64,000 nucleotides of DNA from Physcia stellaris (lineage: Eukaryota > Ascomycota > Lecanoromycetes > Caliciales > Physciaceae): assembly GCA_018902385.1 (NCBI GenBank), contig JABSSW010000058.1:1-64000 (forward strand), in the 5' to 3' direction. The position numbers were made by a program, and so were the translations under genes. The notes under the pieces were generated by a model. It ran no database searches. It was not told the origin of the DNA and worked only from the letters and a program-made list of their open reading frames with translations. Positions within the stretch are counted from its first letter, which is position 1. Each line of letters opens with the position of its first letter. This document shows, one piece after another, positions 60,570 through 64,000 of the stretch.

Positions 60570-61995
60570 ATGACCGACCCGTTTAGCGCTCTTCCTGCCG
60601 CGGCGAAGTCCATTGAGCCATTCACCATCTCCGTCTCGGACAGTGACATCTCCGAGTTGCAGATTCTTCTAAAACATAGCAGAGTTGCCCCTCCGTCCTA
60701 CGAAAGCTCGCAGGAAGATCGCAGGTACGGTGTGACAGCTTCCTGGCTGGCCAATGCCAAGGATATCTGGTTGAACAACTTTGACTGGTGAGTCAACCCA
60801 ATCGCTCACCTTGTCATGATTTTGTCTTCCAGGCCATAGACAGGGGACCAGGTGAAACCCTCCTGCTCCTGTCGTATACAATTAGCTCCTTTGTCATCTC
60901 GTCTTCATACTAGCTGACGAATCCGCATTCGCGGAAGGCGTGAGTCTGAGAGACGCATGAACTCCTTTCCCAATTTCTCCAGCTGCATTGTCGACAACAA
61001 TGACACGTTCAATATGCATTTTGTCGCCCTGTTCTCTAAAAATCCCGACGCTATTCCTCTTCTTTGTCTTCACGGATGGCCAGGTAAGGAGCGTAGTCCA
61101 TTCGTCTACGGCAAAGGCAAGGACTTCAGATGAGAGCTGATAATGTCCACCAGGAAGCTTCCTCGAATTTTTACCGCTCATGTCCAACGTGAAATCGGAA
61201 TACGACCCTTCAAACCTCCCCTACCATGTCATCGTACCTTCCCTCCCTGGCTACACCTTCTCATCTGGCCCGCCTGCCCATCGTAACCTCGACACTCGAG
61301 ACGCGACCCGTATCATCGACAAGCTAATGTCGAATCTGGGCTTCGAGGCAGGTTACCTAGTCACAGGTGGTGATATCGGCTCCAGAATCGCTCGACTCTT
61401 AGCTGCTAATTATGATTCCTGCAAAGGCATTCATATCAACTTCTGCCCCTTGCGCTCCCCTCCTGCTAATCTGGAGGACTCGCTCAGTGAGCCGGACCGT
61501 CAGCTTGTGGAGCGAGGTCGTAATTTCCTCACGACAGGAGCTGCCTACGCTATGGAGCATGGCACACGTACCTCAACCATCGGCCTCATCCTCAGCAGCT
61601 CTCCACTCGCATTACTCGCCTGGATTGGTGAGAAGTTCTTAGAATGGACCGATGAGGACCCTTCTCTCGATACTATGCTAGAAGCCGTGTCACTCTACTG
61701 GTATACGTCCACGATTTCCCGCTGTTTGTACCCCTATCGAGAGCGCTTCGAGGGTAAAACTCATCTGCATGATGCCCCTGAGCTCCATGTCAAGGACAAG
61801 CCATTCGGGTATTCGCTGTTTCCGAAAGAACTTATCCCTAGTCCCAAGGCTTGGGTCGAAACGACTGGTGACTTGGAATTCTTCAAGGAGCATAGTAAAG
61901 GCGGGCATTTTGCAGCCATGGAGAGGCCGAAGGAGATGTTGGAGGATTTGGAGGCCTTTATGGACGTGGTAAGGGCGAAGGGGCTTTTTAAGTGA
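60570..61995 (+). CDS. Epoxide hydrolase, alpha/beta-hydrolase fold
   Basis: It hydrates epoxides to diols, typically in detoxification. Exons 60570-60787, 60938-61083 and 61154-61995 give 401 aa. The N-terminal lid domain (about 1-95) has the EPFTISVSDSDISELQ block and DWRESERRMNSFPNF, the latter restored by splicing. HGWPG (118-122) supplies the oxyanion hole. Asp195 in GGDIGSR is the nucleophile and His373 in KGGHFAAMERP is the catalytic base. This matches the microsomal-type epoxide hydrolase group by motif and length, though no N-terminal membrane anchor is visible. The first intron is long (150 nt) and its acceptor GGAAG is unusual; two adjacent introns with a tiny exon are an alternative. 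Confidence 0.87.
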
Positions 61996-64000
61996 ACCAT
62001 TTGAAACGGTCAGCAATGGTGACTTTCGGGCAATTTTTGCCACATCCATCTTTGACCTCAATGTTGGAGGATTAGAGCGTAGCGGGGCCATCTGCTGGAG
62101 GAGAGTGGAGAGTTTTAAGATATTGATGCTGAATCAAGTGTAAATCTACCAAAAATGGTAAATCGAGAAGAAAGTATGTTCTTTGTTCACGGGTGCCACA
62201 ACGTTGAAGAAGCGTAGCTTTCATTCAGGTCACCTTAGAATGAAGCTCTTTTCCTTGCATCAAGATGCCGACTCCAAGAAGGATGAAATGTAAGCTACTC
62301 CTAAGCATGGGAGAAGTCCGAGGCTTGATGTAGACGGAAGATATTGGTCGTACCACCTTCTCATCCACAATCTTCCATCTCATGGAATTCCTAAAGATCG
62401 GCAACCCTTCGACCATTTTCTTGGACCTATCTCTTTAAAGACAGCAAAAGTGGACTGACCAGCGTATTTATGGAGGAGTCTGAAGCTGCTCGGATTTATT
62501 CTGAAGAATACCACGGTTTTGGGCGTGAAAATTGCAGGTGTCTCTAACAATATCGAAGGCATGCTGTGTATCTACTTCTCGCTCTGCTCGGCCTTTTCTA
62601 TTACCTTGTTCTCGTGGAATCCCTGAAGAAGTCTGAGTTTCACACGGCGATTGAGGCTTGGACATCTGAATAAAAGAGATCTGCGTGAAGTGAAATGCCC
62701 ATACATACTCACAAACAGCCATCTGCAATTTCTCATTGCAAAAGCATTCGTTAAGCGCTGTCATCGAACGCTTGTTGTTTTTTCTTTCTCAGCGAATCTT
62801 TCGGCCGTTCTCGTCCTCGTACAGCAACAGATTCTGCAACATCCAAATGAGTGTTCGTATCGTTGATGAGATTCGTTTCGTCAGGCTTCGGGAAATCGTT
62901 AATAGTAAGACATTGATTCAAGTCTCCGCTCGTGTTGAATTGGCGATGTTCTGGCTTGATATCACGTCAATGAGAATGCATCTCGCGAAGATTAACGGGG
63001 GTGTGAGTATGGTGAGAATTCAAGGGTGTGAGTGTAGTGAAAGGGGGTGTGGGTGCATCAGTTGCCGAAACAAATACGGCTTGGATATGTAAGGAGAGGG
63101 CACTGGAGTAGTGTGTGTCTACCGCTTAGCCTAGCAAACGAGCTCATAGCAACGCCAGGCCTTTACGCCGCCACTTCCCGCGGCTGAGAGAAAGGCAACA
63201 TTTGTACTTGGAACGTTTACTGAACAGACATCGGTTAAAGCACACTACAGAATCGGAGGAAAGTTCCGTCTTTGCTCTACCACCGATCCTGAGTGCCAAG
63301 TCGGTATGAAAGAAGCTCCTCGATCTTGGAGATTGCACAAACTAGCTCGGTGCTGAACCGTCTTGTAAAATTTTCAGTCTAATCGACGAGTTGAAGAGCT
63401 ATCCTGAGTTTTGGCTGACGTAGTTATTAATACTGACTGTGATCAGAAGGTCTGACTTTGTTGAAAGCTACTTGTTTAGCTAAATGAGCAACGCAGTCAC
63501 GACTGATGCTAAAATCATTCGACATTCATTGCTGCGTCTTGCCTAAACTTATAACCCTGAGAGGTTGAGACTCCTCCAGATTATATTGAGCCGAGAAAAG
63601 CTCGGTAAAAGGCGAGAGGTTCATAGACTAGGGTACTGGTTGGAAGTAGTAGATGAGAAATTTACAAGCCTACAGGCCATGACCCGGATGTCTGAATCAA
63701 TTAGAAGCAACTTCCTCTTAGCTTGAACGATCCGCGTTGCTACCTGTGTAATATAAACGCGCAAATACAATATCCTTTCTTTGGCCGGGTATATATCGAA
63801 CATCGTCTTTCTACCTGTCCGTTTGTGCTGTTATCCTTGACTTTGATTCATATCATCAACTCTTCAATTATTCTGAGCCAATTTCAAGCCACACGTGAGG
63901 CCTCAATTCTTTCATGTCCCGAAGGAAGGTCCCTAAAAACGAGGGATGCTGGATCGTGCCGCGCCAGCAAAATGCTCTGAGCTTTAGAGCCATGTCACAC
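61996..64000. other. Intergenic region to window end
   Basis: There are about 2 kb of normal base composition. Frames up to about 118 codons (for example 62,736-63,092) show no domain. No tRNA, repeat or retroelement signature was seen. A gene could begin beyond the right edge. Confidence 0.5.

Noticed and set aside
61996-64000. Several 60-118-codon frames at the right end
   Set aside because: They overlap each other on both strands, show no domains and do not join into a longer product with plausible introns.

Overview
The window is a fungal nuclear locus, most probably from a filamentous ascomycete (Pezizomycotina). The genes carry many short GT-AG introns of about 45-100 nt. The protein set is typical of that group: an ATR/UvsB checkpoint kinase, a large-subunit catalase with a C-terminal flavodoxin-like domain, a norsolorinic-acid-reductase-like aldo-keto reductase, and a secreted PAN-like protein. 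Two very different compartments meet near position 27,050.

Compartment 1 (1 to about 27,000) is extremely AT-rich and holds heavily mutated LTR retrotransposons with no intact host gene. From left to right: a Ty3/gypsy pol relic (1-3,640); an unrecognised 355-codon open frame followed by a less mutated island (4,473-6,100); two copies of a second Ty3/gypsy family in opposite orientation (7,272-12,094 on the plus strand, truncated; 12,095-19,672 on the minus strand, with both 215-bp LTRs); unclassified AT-rich sequence; a small inverted/direct repeat array (22,673-23,215); and a compact 2.8-kb LTR element with 161-bp LTRs and a target-site duplication (23,242-26,035). The mutation is RIP-like but its context is unusual. 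C survives before G and A and is nearly absent before T and C. The LTR pair of the 2.8-kb element differs almost only by CpT to TpT (ApG to ApA) transitions. Ten in-frame stops I placed in the first pol relic are all TGA at expected Trp codons. I regard this as the main discovery in the window.

Compartment 2 (27,100-64,000) has ordinary base composition and twelve intron-containing genes that I could reconstruct to full-length reading frames, eleven of them recognised. In order: complex I 21-kDa subunit (+), ATR/UvsB kinase (+), large-subunit catalase (-), pterin-4a-carbinolamine dehydratase (+), ERG25 C-4 methylsterol oxidase (-), NCA2 (+), SEC4-type Rab GTPase (+), a 551-aa protein of unknown function (-), AFG2/DRG1-type AAA ATPase (+), an RNPS1-like RRM/SR protein (+), an aldo-keto reductase (+), a secreted two-repeat PAN-like protein (+) and an epoxide hydrolase (+); the unknown protein makes thirteen models in total. 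They are mostly housekeeping functions (respiration, DNA-damage signalling, sterol synthesis, secretion, ribosome maturation, mRNA processing). The last three, at 56,306-61,995, look more like accessory or detoxification genes. Exon borders were placed by hand: each joined frame is divisible by three and follows family landmarks, but none has transcript support. The last 2 kb contain no gene I can support.
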